Positions 12,501 through 22,025 of a stretch of DNA of 27,151 nucleotides are shown here, piece after piece. Positions within the stretch are counted from its first letter, which is position 1. Every line of letters begins with the position of its first letter. The notes under the pieces are model-generated. The model was given only the letters and a program-made list of their open reading frames with translations. It was not told the DNA's origin and did not search any database. The translations under genes and the position numbers were made by a program. Source of the DNA: Seison nebaliae (lineage: Eukaryota > Rotifera > Pararotatoria > Seisonacea > Seisonidae); assembly GCA_023231475.1 (NCBI GenBank), contig JALJEE010001438.1:1-27151 (forward strand), in the 5' to 3' direction.

Positions 12501-12815
12501 AGAATAACCGATAGAGAATTTCATGAACGTCCAACTCCACCAGTTTTATATAATTACTCAACTCGAGAACTAAATCACGATTGATAGAAGTAAAAGGATC
12601 GATTTCACAAAGATAATCTGTTAAGATTTCAATTTCCTGTTCCAATTCCTCAAAATAAAGAAATGATGAAGAATGAATATGAGAACTTTTATATCACGGA
12701 ATTTTGATCGAAGTATCTTAGCTAAATCATTTGTAAAAATTACTTTTTCATTTTTCCTCTCTTGTTGCTTCTTATTATCACTGTTATTCTTCTCGTTGTT
12801 GGTGGTGGGGAACAT
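6560..12815 (-). CDS. PDZ-GEF type Rap guanine nucleotide exchange factor (RAPGEF2/6-like)
   Basis: This is an exchange factor expected to load GTP onto Rap GTPases, acting at cell junctions and the cortex by family knowledge. Proposed exons, 5' to 3': 12815-12744, 12648-12509, 12455-12362, 11662-6806 and 6730-6560. Exons 2 and 3 join in frame (53-nt intron) to give a first cyclic-nucleotide-binding-like fold ending in DVALEWFILIEGVV. The large exon continues with NNYLTSPDLL, as in RAPGEF6. Domains by residue counted from 11602: second cNBD-like about 200-355 (EEEHDSWCMLISGECEW), RasGEF-N about 490-615 (FFLTYRMF), PDZ about 660-770 (GDQLLEINGTSLE), RA about 1180-1285, and catalytic RasGEF about 1300-1505 (EITEQETFWVV, LKLTWEKLP, PPVIPLFP). 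The last exon gives VKAYFNRLEV, equivalent to the VKQYLSNLEL segment of vertebrate RAPGEF2. The long vertebrate C-terminal tail is absent, unless a CAG|GTTCTA donor at 6628 is used. The exact end of exon 1 and the 3' end are uncertain. Confidence 0.9.
11392..11434 (-). repeat. In-frame trinucleotide repeat coding polyproline/polyserine
   Basis: A GGT array followed by a GAT array on the plus strand reads on the minus strand as a run of serine codons followed by proline codons within the disordered N-terminal part of the Rap GEF. It is likely length-variable by replication slippage. Confidence 0.9.
11663..12361 (-). other. Long first-region intron of the Rap GEF, with microsatellites
   Basis: This is the only long intron proposed here (about 700 nt). 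It lies between the exon ending TTA|GTAAAT at 12362 and the acceptor TCGAATAG at 11663. Both ends are phase 0 and joining them gives a RAPGEF6-like transition. I find no further coding exon inside, although a small one cannot be excluded. It contains the CAT and CT repeats at 11963-12024. Confidence 0.6.
11963..12024. repeat. Compound (CAT)n-(CT)n microsatellite
   Basis: A run of CAT units is followed by CT dinucleotides, with a short interruption (ACTATAT) and then more CT-rich sequence. It lies inside the proposed long Rap GEF intron. Confidence 0.9.
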
Positions 12816-13955
12816 TATGAAATCATTCTTTTTTCTTTCATTGAAATGTTTATGTTAATGAGAATGATTGATGACAAACTCGTTCATTCTGTTTATCTCT
12901 TCAATGATCGATCGATCTAGTTGAGATGTTAACCAACTTAAATAAATTCACACACCTCCATACCACTACTTCCTGTTCGGATGTGAAGACATTTACTTGA
13001 AAACATTTAGTTAATTGGAATTCATCTCTATCACTTATTTTCTCAATGAAGCTTCTAATTTTAATTTCCCTAGTACCAACTATCTTCACTTTTCTCTCCA
13101 TTAATATGATAAGCTTATACCTAGTACCACATCCATTGACATATAATTATGAGGTATGGAACACTAAACGATAAATTCTCATGTCAATATTAATTTTCCA
13201 CCAATATTACAGATCATATTTATCTTTAACTCAAACTTGTTTTTAGAAAGAATTGTAAAATTTAATTTTATATTTATTATTATCCTTATTATTTATTAAA
13301 CATTTCCGTCTGAATAAATTAAAGAAATTTCGGATTAGTATAACTATAATTTAGTAGATACGTGGAGTTATCGTTGGTTATATCTCCGTAAGTACTCATA
13401 AATCATCATAATCATTTTTTCTATTTAATTTGTCCCGTGGGAATTTGCATTTATTAATAAACAAATTGGTGAAAATAATTAGTTGCAGTTTTGGTAAACG
13501 GAAGGTATCCCTGAAATTTCTCTTTACTAAGCACACTTCTCTCTTCATTATTAGATTTGGCATAAATCGGGAATAGTTTCCATTTTGTATATTTTTTTTG
13601 TAAAGAGAAATATCGGGGATAACTTCCTACAATCGTAATTTTCCGGATTAATTGAACAAATTTAGAAAAATCGAAAGCTAATTCCTTAATCTTGCAGTCC
13701 AATAACTAAATAAATTTACTATTCTATACTACTACAATTGTATACTATTCATCAAAATGTAATAGGATGTCAAATGGATAATAGGAAGAACTGTTTATAC
13801 TTTATGACTAGAAAAGTAATCATAAATTTTAATGAATAATAATAAAAGTGAAATAATAAATATGATATTTACAGTAATGGGCATAATAACATATTTATTT
13901 AACACCGATATTTAATTTGTTGGCTTTCTAAAGAATTTTTGACACCGATTGAAAA
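12816..13955. other. Head-to-head intergenic spacer
   Basis: This AT-rich spacer lies between the start of the minus-strand Rap GEF and the start of the plus-strand 935-residue gene, so it presumably contains both promoters. A minus-strand ATG ORF at 13101-12901, with a possible donor at GGAG|GTGTGTG, could be a 5' exon of the Rap GEF, but I could not join it in frame. A second candidate exon is listed separately. No TATA box or other motif is clear enough to call. Confidence 0.5.
13454..13705 (-). other. Candidate terminal exon, unassigned
   Basis: An 83-codon open stretch starts directly after an acceptor-like TTTATTTAG at 13706 and ends in TAA beside an AATAAA signal. The peptide is basic and aromatic (for example SYPRYFSLQKKYTKWKLF). 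No upstream exon, start codon or family match was found. It could be a short gene's last exon or a chance ORF in AT-rich spacer. Confidence 0.2.
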
Positions 13956-16820
13956 ATGAATCAAGTTTTTAATTTGCTTCGAATTGACACTTTGTCTGCT
14001 AATGATACGAAAGTGCTGATAAATGTCTGGAAATTAATGCCATTGATGAGGCGATCAATGATTCCTTATTTAAGTAGTAAAATTTATTTGTTGATGATGG
14101 ATGATGATCCGGAACAAAATGTAAATCGAAATGATTTACTGCAAGAAATTATGTCGGTTTTCGATGCCAATACAGATCAATCGAAGACGTTATACAACTT
14201 CTGTCAACTGGTTGATGTTAGTGATTGTTGATTCACGTTCTTATTTATTCAAAACTCTCAACTTTTCAAAAAGATGAATATATTTCTGTTAAAAGAAATT
14301 AGTGAGAAACAATCGAAGAATTCAAAAAAATTTTTAGAAAATGAAATTTTCAAAATTTACGAGAAAAAATTTTTCGAGAATTGTTTAATGAGAATCGAAA
14401 AGAATTTACTTTTCAAATATTTATTAGAAAAAATTGAAATTATATTATACCAATTGACGAATGAACCATTCCAACATTTTCTACAACTATTTCTCAATCA
14501 ATTGGACCGATTAATTGGAAATAGTCGATTGTTAAATGAATTTCTCATAAAATTATTTGGAAATTATCAAAGTAAATTATTAGTGAGACATAACTCAAAT
14601 TTCAAGAAAACATTTCGAAAGTTGAATGACGTCAATGACTTCAAATATTTTACTGAATATTTCCAGAAATGTTATGATGAATTCTTCCTCAGTCTTCTTC
14701 CACTTAAATCGAAGAGGACTGAAATTTTATCGATATTGTCAATGAGAAGAGAATATTTCGAGAATAAATCCAACCGCAATAGTTATCTTTTAATGTTTGT
14801 CATTCTCAATTGTATGTCATTAAATGATGGAAATAATCAAAAAAAAAGATTTGTTATCGATTTCCTGAACAAATTCCTCCAATTTTCTCAATGGCAATTA
14901 ACGGCTTTAATTCAATATCTAATTTCTCTTTTTATTGGACGTTTATTGAGTGTGAACGAAAGGAATTATTTCCTCCGAATTGATGATATTTTATTTCTAA
15001 TTAATTGGATTACTAATCAGATTGATGGGAAGAGAAAACAAGAGAAATTAATATTTCAATATTCTCTTCTTTTCTCATTGGGATCATTGAGAGAATTAAA
15101 GAATTCAACTCGATTAGAATTATCAGGAGAAAATTATGAAATTATATTAGACTTAATCAAAACAAATTTATTTCACATTTCATCTAAGAAATTAATAATG
15201 TCGAACTTTTTATTAGAAATACTCATCGAATTATATTCGATTTTTCTTTTAAATGAACCAAATGAAATGATTGTTGAGAAATCAATACGACTCATCAAAT
15301 TACTTTTCTATTTTCATCAGATACCGATTGATTTCTATGTTGATTTCTATCTGAAATTATTAATGAAAAAAAATGATTCTTCACTTATTCGTTCGATAAT
15401 TGTTGATCTATTCAAACAATTCAATCAAATGAAAAGTTTTGATTTGTTCGAATATGAGAAATCGATAAAATCCAAATCGATCCCTTATCAGTTTTCTCTC
15501 ATGAAACGATTCTATTCAACTTATCATCATTTACTTCCCACGAAACCATCAAACAAATCACAATTACCCATTGACCAATTTCAAGATGTTCTTCCAACAA
15601 AATTCTTTTCACAAAATTATTTTGAGAATAAATTTGATGAAAAATTCTTGAGATATTTCCACGATTGGACGACGAATACGAAACGATGGAAATCAGAAAC
15701 CGATTTCGTACTGATTCTTCAAGATGAATTCGAAAAATTATTATCATCAAAAAGTACTCAAATAATTTGTGAAGAGTCAATGAAGAAATCATGTTCGACG
15801 GTTTCTCGAACATTTAACGTGGTTGAGGAGAATGATTGCATATCTGTAAATTTTATGGAGATGAATGTGAATTTTGAGAAATTTTTATTCTTTTTTCAAT
15901 TCTTTGCTGTTAAACGAACTATTTATGATTCACCAATTTTTACAAAAATTTTTGGAAAGTTCTTTGTGAGAATGATGGTGTGTGAATCGGAACAAGTTCA
16001 ATTTTTTTTGATGACTCATCTTTCTCAGTTGGTCGAATGGAATTGTTTCGATTTGTTGAGAGAGATTTTCACTGAAATTGCCGGTTTCGTTTCAATGGAA
16101 TTAATCGATAAACAAATTGAGAATAATTTAATAATAAATTCGTTCGTTCCAGGAAACAAGACGAATTTGCATGATTTAGATGAATCACAAAAAATTTACA
16201 AGTATTTCCATTTATCATCTGGTTACAAATGGAAATTATTGACTCTGATATTTCGATTAGAAATATCGAAGGAAGAAGGACGTTCTAATAAATTCCTATT
16301 GAAATTAATCAAAATTTTATTTCACATCTTCACTTTCATCGCTCATTCACTTCCACATTCTAATCAACTCTGTTTATCCAGTACTATTACTCCACAATTA
16401 CCGATTTCTTCTTCTTCATCATCTCCTTCCTCTTTATATTCTTCTCTCACTGACAATTTCAATCACTTTCTCTCACTCTATCACATTCTACTTCTGAGTC
16501 AAATGTCAAAATTGAGGAATGAATTGAACGATAAAACATGGATTGATCAATTTGAAATACATTTACGATATCTCAAAGCTATTCAGTTGATGAGCAGTAA
16601 ATTGTCTGTATTCCATCTCCAGAAATTGTTACCTCAACTCTTTTATAATTTTCTGAGTTTAATGGAATCATTTGGAATCTATTTTGAAGCAGTGAAATTT
16701 TCATGTCAACAAGAAGCTTTTAAATTAGTACGATCATTATTTCTTATGTCTGTCAATCAATATTCTATTCGTCATGCTCGCATCATCATGAGTACTTATT
16801 CAAATTTTCAATTGAAATAA
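13956..16820 (+). CDS. Orphan 935-residue alpha-helical protein (two exons)
   Basis: Exon 1 is 13956-14216 and exon 2 is 14274-16820. The 57-nt intron runs from GAT|GTTAGT to CAAAAAG| and both ends are phase 0, giving an uninterrupted 935-residue protein. Without splicing, exon 1 stops five codons later. The sequence is rich in Leu, Ile, Phe, Lys and Asn and looks like successive long amphipathic helices, so an alpha-solenoid (HEAT/ARM-like) scaffold is the most natural reading. One low-complexity serine run (PISSSSSSPSS) lies near residue 790. There is no signal peptide, transmembrane segment or recognisable catalytic motif. I compared it by memory with NELF-B, FANCI, FANCD2 and Integrator subunit 2 and found no convincing motif in common. 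Function is unknown. Codon use and AT content match the neighbouring genes, so it looks native. Confidence 0.7.
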
Positions 16821-17029
16821 AATTTTTGAAAATTTCTAAATTATTTCGATATTATTCGATTTGAATAATAATAAATTTGAACGATGAACAGAATGAGTTT
16901 GAAGGAATTGGTCCATTAAATTCGTCTTTGTCGTTTATAGAACTCTAAAGACAATTTAGTTCGTTCTTACTTTGCTTCCTACGGTTTTTATTTTAATTTT
17001 TTCCGTTCGTTCTTTTCTTGAACGATCAA

Positions 17030-18412
17030 ATGACTTCAATAGAAAATTTCAATTCTCTTCTTTTCAATCAAAAATGGAGGAAACTTAATGAACTTTATGA
17101 TAGTTCTGATAAAACATTGGTGGGTTTATATAACAATGAAATTATTGGCGTCTGTTTGACTAACACTATCATTGGGATGATAACATCTAGTAATGTTTTA
17201 ATGACATTAATAGAAAATAAAGACAATTGCAAATCATTCGATGTTTGTACGTTTATGGAGAATATTTATCGATGTCTTAAACATCCAACGCCCGTTCGAA
17301 TGGGGTATGTTAAAGAAACACCTGGAGATATTCTGAGGGCAGGAATCGTAAGTGTAGCCAAAAATGTTCCATACAAATCTAAATTTGGTGTTTGTGGAGA
17401 TTATTATCTTTTTAAAACATTCTTCAACGATCTCAATTTATGGTCGTTAGGTAGAGAAGATGATGCGGAAAAATGTGAACGATTAATTTTGAGAAGTAAA
17501 GAAATTGATTCAGTAGAAGCAATTAGATGGCATATCATTTTAACTGATTTATTCGATATTTTTGATGATCGAACACTCATTTTCCAAGAACGCAATCAAT
17601 GGTCGTATATTTACTATCAGCAGTTTAATATGTTGAATCTTCATTTTTCTATCAGGAATTTTTCATACCATCGATTTAATAATGTTCGACCTTTTCTCAT
17701 TAATAATCATGTAGATTTCAAAATAGAAGATTTGTGTGAGAATCTCTCTTCCCGTAAAATCTATCCAAACGTTATTCAAATGAGTGTGGGAGAATCTTCT
17801 ATCTTCGAACTCCATTCCATAACATTAGAAGATATTACTACCAACTTAATTAGTTCATTTAGTGATGTTGGATGTTGTGGAAAATTGTCGCTTTCCGACT
17901 TTCCTGTGACGATGGTACGACGTCATCACACCATTCCTCTTTTAAACAATAATGAACCATTTCTAATAGAATTTCCTATAGATAAAATGAATATAACTTA
18001 CAAATTGAAAGCAATATCAATTGCATTGGAAGAGGAGCATCGTATGATGTACAGCGAATTAAAACCGATATCTGGAATAATTGTCCGACAAGATCCTTTA
18101 TGCATTGATATTATTTTTGAGAAAATCATGCAAATTATGGAGACTGTTGAATTAAAAGTTTATAGGTATCTGCTTAAGGATGATCGAATCGTTAGGAAGG
18201 TACTGAAAGTTATTTGTGAATGGTTAGAAACATTTGCATCAGAAGTTCTGGGAAAGTTAGTGAAGAGAACCCATGAAGTCTCTTTAATTGAAAGGGATAA
18301 TCAATGGATTTTAATGAATGATCAATTTTCCATTAAGATAGATAATGTACAACAATTGACAAAGATGTTAAAACTGGAGAAAATTGTTGGTTGTCTAATT
18401 GAAAAAGAGTAA
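17030..18412 (+). CDS. Divergent ubiquitin-specific-protease-like protein (peptidase C19 fold)
   Basis: This single-exon gene encodes 460 residues from ATG 17030; an in-frame TTG at 17018 is less likely. It looks like a very diverged USP. Residues 30-51 resemble the Cys box: GLYNNEIIGVCLTNTII against the family pattern GLxNxGxxCYxN, with C42 as candidate nucleophile. A PNVIQMSV segment sits where USPs have the LPxVLxxxLKRF strand, and YKLKAISIAL corresponds to the YxLxAVxxH strand but lacks that histidine. The His box appears as RTHEVSLIERDNQWILMND, with H415, W426 and N430/D431 spaced as in GHYxxYIR...WxxFND. About 75 helical residues are inserted between the YKLK strand and the His box. No zinc-knuckle Cys pairs are obvious. 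It could be an active deubiquitinase or a pseudo-enzyme. AATAAA signals follow the stop. A paralogue lies at 26305-27151. Confidence 0.6.
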   Translation: MTSIENFNSLLFNQKWRKLNELYDSSDKTLVGLYNNEIIGVCLTNTIIGMITSSNVLMTLIENKDNCKSFDVCTFMENIYRCLKHPTPVRMGYVKETPGDILRAGIVSVAKNVPYKSKFGVCGDYYLFKTFFNDLNLWSLGREDDAEKCERLILRSKEIDSVEAIRWHIILTDLFDIFDDRTLIFQERNQWSYIYYQQFNMLNLHFSIRNFSYHRFNNVRPFLINNHVDFKIEDLCENLSSRKIYPNVIQMSVGESSIFELHSITLEDITTNLISSFSDVGCCGKLSLSDFPVTMVRRHHTIPLLNNNEPFLIEFPIDKMNITYKLKAISIALEEEHRMMYSELKPISGIIVRQDPLCIDIIFEKIMQIMETVELKVYRYLLKDDRIVRKVLKVICEWLETFASEVLGKLVKRTHEVSLIERDNQWILMNDQFSIKIDNVQQLTKMLKLEKIVGCLIEKE

Positions 18413-18551
18413 GTAGAGAAAGAATAAAGAATAATTTTGAACAATAAAGAATAAATGATAAATAAAAGTAATATTTATTTGAATATTATATTAATTCTCC
18501 TTAATAGTTTATTAAAGAATTAAGTGAATAAAATGAAACTTTTGAGTTTAA

Positions 18552-20057
18552 TTATTTCATATGAGAATCAATAGCATGAAATTCATTTGGTAACTTGAAA
18601 GATTTCAAATCAATATTCGATTGCATATCAAAAACTTCAGTTATCGTTTCGAATTTTTGAGAATTCCAACATTCATTCAGATCCGCATCATTGTTTATCA
18701 ATGAATTGGGAGGAATTAGTTGACAATTATTTTTTCCAATTAAGCGCAAAATCTTATCCTTAGAAAGATGGTGATAAGTCATAAAAGTAAGATAGTTATT
18801 CGAGTCTTTACTTAACTGGAGACAAGACGCTATCTGACTCATAATAATGAGGGAATCCAAGTTTATTTTACACTTTTCCCCTTTCTCCTCAATCTCATCA
18901 TTAAGATTGAGTGATTGATCAATGTTCATCACCCAAAGGCGTAATGAATAAATGATTAATGAGAACTGTTTACCATAACCACATTCATTAAAATCATCAT
19001 CTATATTGAATAGATACTTCGATGTAGTGACGGAAATGAATCTCAATAACTAAAATATTAGAAGATTAATTAACATACTTATTTTAACTCAAATTTAAAC
19101 ATGTTCAACAATTAATTTCCGCATTTTCAGATGGACATTTGCCTTCTGTAATTTTTCATAATAATCGTTCAATTTCTCAACAAGTTCATCAATTAAACTA
19201 TTTTGTTTGATGGTATCACAACCATAGTCTAGCTGTCTTCTTCTCAACGAAATTATTTGTTCTAAAAATTTGGAAATTAACTATTGAATTAAATGAGATT
19301 TGATTATAAACTCGCCCAATTTCTTATATATTGCACAGTGTGTGTGAGAGAGATAGATACTAAATTATTGATAGAATCGATAATTGATTGATGGAATGTT
19401 TCCGTGAAATTTAAAAATGAATTTTTTCCCACAATATTCACAAATGTTATTGTGTTGGAAAGAACTAGACAGATACTATCGACATTGTGCAAACATTGTT
19501 TTGTCAAGTGAACAATTCGTTGGAGGACTTCGTTAGCAAATAATTTATTAAGATCGATCTTCCTCAGATAAAGAGTATAATTAAAATATAGAGACAATGC
19601 AATAGATGGCCATAATTTATTCTCATGATTCTGATTATCAAATTCTATGAGAAAAATAATTTAGAATTTGAATTAATGAGAAATCAGTTAACCTTTCACA
19701 ATTACACTGATGACTTCCGATTGATGCGATAAATTATATGGAAAATAAGTAATGGAAATGTTTCTCGGATTTGGTAAACGTTTTTTCTTTCCTATAAAAA
19801 AGAAATCAAGATCTGATTTAAATTTGAAGAATAAATCCCAAACGTCTAGTTAGTTGATGTTTCAGCATATGTTCAACTATAAATAATCTAGATTCGAATG
19901 ATTCTAATTGTTGTGTATTATCTGACGTTAGAGTACAATACATCATGTTGGATGTTTCATTATCTGATGCCGATTCATAGTTACTTTCATCCGACGAATT
20001 TTCGGACGAAGTACCAGTTTCATTCTTAATCAATTTGTCACTATTTCTTCGCATCAT
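18552..20057 (-). CDS. Five-exon protein of 434 residues, possible BAR domain
   Basis: Exons, 5' to 3': 20057-19844, 19791-19693, 19644-19312, 19261-19101 and 19049-18552. All junctions have compatible phases (1,1,1,0), giving 434 residues without a stop, which strongly supports the gene model. The first 60 residues are acidic, Ser/Asn-rich and disordered. From about residue 110 the chain is helical. The stretch from FTETFHQSIIDSI through YIRNWAKQIISLRRRQLDYG to KLNDYYEKLQKANVHL follows the pattern of amphiphysin/BIN BAR domains: a DFHQxL segment, then K/R-rich LDYD, then a coiled coil. BAR domains bind and curve membranes, but this similarity was judged by eye and is weak. The C-terminal 165 residues match nothing I know. 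There is no signal peptide or membrane segment. Neighbouring genes are very close, with the SNARE gene starting about 250 nt upstream on the other strand. Confidence 0.7.
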
Positions 20058-20308
20058 TTCTTCCGAGTTTTTTCTTTTTTAAAAATCGAATTTGGAACCA
20101 AAACTAAAAACGTTCCTGCACTATTTTTAATTGGAATGAAAATAAACGTTGAGGAGATGAAAAATTTTTCGGTCGATTAAAGTTAATGACTATTCAGTAT
20201 TAATCATTCATGATTTCTTTAATTCCACATTCAATTCATTAGCTAAAGAAAACATTAAAATTTGAAGAGTTTATTTATTTGTCTTGTGACTGTTTCCCAA
20301 ATAAGACG

Positions 20309-20753
20309 ATGAATCAGATGCATAAAGAAATTGATTATGGTAAAAGAACTTTAATTTATCTTTCTTTTCAATTAATTTCTATTCTTAATGATAAGAGGTG
20401 AATGCAGGATTGGAACAGTTGAGTCGTGGTCTCGAAAACACGAAAAATCTGGCCTCAGAAATGAACCGTGAGATTGATGATCAGAATGGTTTACATTTTG
20501 CTTTCATATGAATAGAATTAATTTATTTAATATTTATTTAGAAATCATAACAGATATAACATCCACAACAAATTTAGTATCTAATCGAATTGAGAAACAG
20601 AATGATAGTTTACAAAATGTCTTGAAGAAACATTCAACTTGTGGTTATTCATCGATTTATATTAATCAAATCAATTAGTGTTTCATAGGATTGTGGATAA
20701 TGGTTGTATTGGTGTTCATTGCTATTATTGTCATTATAGCTATTCCCAAATAA
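20309..20753 (+). CDS. Short tail-anchored Qc-type SNARE (syntaxin-8-like motif)
   Basis: Exons are 20309-20339, 20408-20488, 20542-20643 and 20689-20753. Each intron is phase 1 with GT..AG ends, and the spliced product is 92 residues. It consists of a short N-terminus, one SNARE helix with heptad hydrophobics around a central glutamine (MNREIDDQNEIITDI), a short linker (KKHSTCG) and one C-terminal membrane anchor (IMVVLVFIAIIVIIA) ending in PK. The EQNEIIDD-like core and the Ser-x-Cys-Gly before the anchor recall syntaxin 8, but the protein has no N-terminal helical domain, so in size it resembles BET1/GS15. By family knowledge it would supply one helix to a four-helix fusion complex in the endosomal or Golgi system. 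Which compartment cannot be told from sequence. Every exon is too short to appear as a long ORF. Confidence 0.8.
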
Positions 20754-20919
20754 ACTATTATTTCTTTTAGTTCAATAATTACTTCAAATTGTAGAGAGAA
20801 GCATTAGAATTCTCTCGATCTTCTGCGAAACGACGAAATGACGGAGAAATCTGTATATAAACTTAAAATTTTTCTTTTCTTTTAAATTCATTTAATAAAA
20901 CGTAATCTTATGAGAAGAA

Positions 20920-21945
20920 ATGACGAATAAAATTCTGTTGAACATTCTCATTCTTCTTATTTTTTCACTAACAGTAAGTGATAATAAAAATATATTGTCG
21001 GAAAAGAGAAAGTTATTTATTTTATATTTTCACCTATCCAATTTCTTTTCAAATTTTTTTTTAGTTTGCAACGATTTAAAAATGAAAGAATATCAAATTT
21101 AGAAAGTTTTTTTACATAAAATATTTTCCTTAATCTTATTTTTTCCCTAATCATCAGAAAAACGTTCGTGTCTTCTTAATGGTCACGTTCATAAACCATA
21201 TACGACAATTAGAAGAGGATGCAATTCATGTATTTGTTTCTTTGGAAGATTTGTTTGTTCAAAACGTCAGTGTTCTATTAAAACAAAATCGACGAAACGA
21301 TTAATTGGTAATTCATTCTGTCGATATCAACGACGTAAAATACAGATCGGTGTTAGATTTATTACATCGAATGGTTGTCGATCATGTGGCTGTCAAAGAA
21401 ATCGTCAAATCAGTTGTTATTCAACAAATATTGGATCATGCAAATTGTGGAATAAGAAACCGTTAGAGAGGTTTTCATGTCAATTCGGTCAACATACGAT
21501 TTCAGATGGAAAATATTTTGCGATTGATAGTTGTGGAAATCGATGTGGATGTGAATCATCACAATTAACTTGTACTTCGATCGTATGTGAGAAGGAACCG
21601 AAATATAAGAAAATTCGAGTTGTTCGAGCGAAATGTCCCAACAATGGTCCTCAATTAATATTAAGAGAAGAAGATTATTATCGATACAAAACTATTATGG
21701 ATGATTCATGCAATTCATGTCAATGTGTTCAAAAGAATGATAATTGTCTTTCTCAAATTGTTGGTGTGGATGAATGTGAAAATATTTATTCAACTTCTTC
21801 GTATGTCCTCCAATGTACTCGATTGAATTGTGCCGAACGTTCTTGTTTAGTTATGGGGAAATTAGTTTTATCTGGATCAACTTGTTCCTTTCCTTCTAAT
21901 GGACATGATTCATATAAATGTTATGACGGAATGATATTATGTTAA
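20920..21945 (+). CDS. Secreted cysteine-rich protein with pacifastin-like modules
   Basis: Exon 1 (20920-20977) encodes a signal peptide (MTNKILLNILILLIFSLTV). Exon 2 (21158-21945) encodes the cysteine-rich body. The proposed donor AGTAA|GTGATA (phase 1) and acceptor ATCATCAG fit the long open frame, giving 281 residues. The nearer ACA|GTAAGT donor would shift the frame. The body has about four cysteine modules. The first has the core GCNSCICFFGRFVC, four residues and a Cys, which matches the pacifastin pattern C-N-x-C-x-C-xx-G-...-C-x4-C. The third has CGNRCGCESSQLTC followed by TSIVC. The second and fourth are looser variants (CRSCGC, CNSCQC). Pacifastin domains inhibit serine proteases, while related VWC-like domains bind ligands, so the function is uncertain. 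The first-to-second cysteine spacing is longer than in typical pacifastins. The final 45 residues hold further cysteines and end right after one. Confidence 0.7.
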
Positions 21946-22025
21946 TTAATATGAAATTATATTCTTTAATTCATTTAGGAAACATTATAAATAAATAAAT
22001 TCCAGAGAGAAAATAATTTAAATAT

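Noticed and set aside
13956-16820. Assignment to NELF-B, FANCI, FANCD2 or Integrator subunit 2
   Set aside because: All are helical repeat proteins, but none of their characteristic segments could be found in this sequence.
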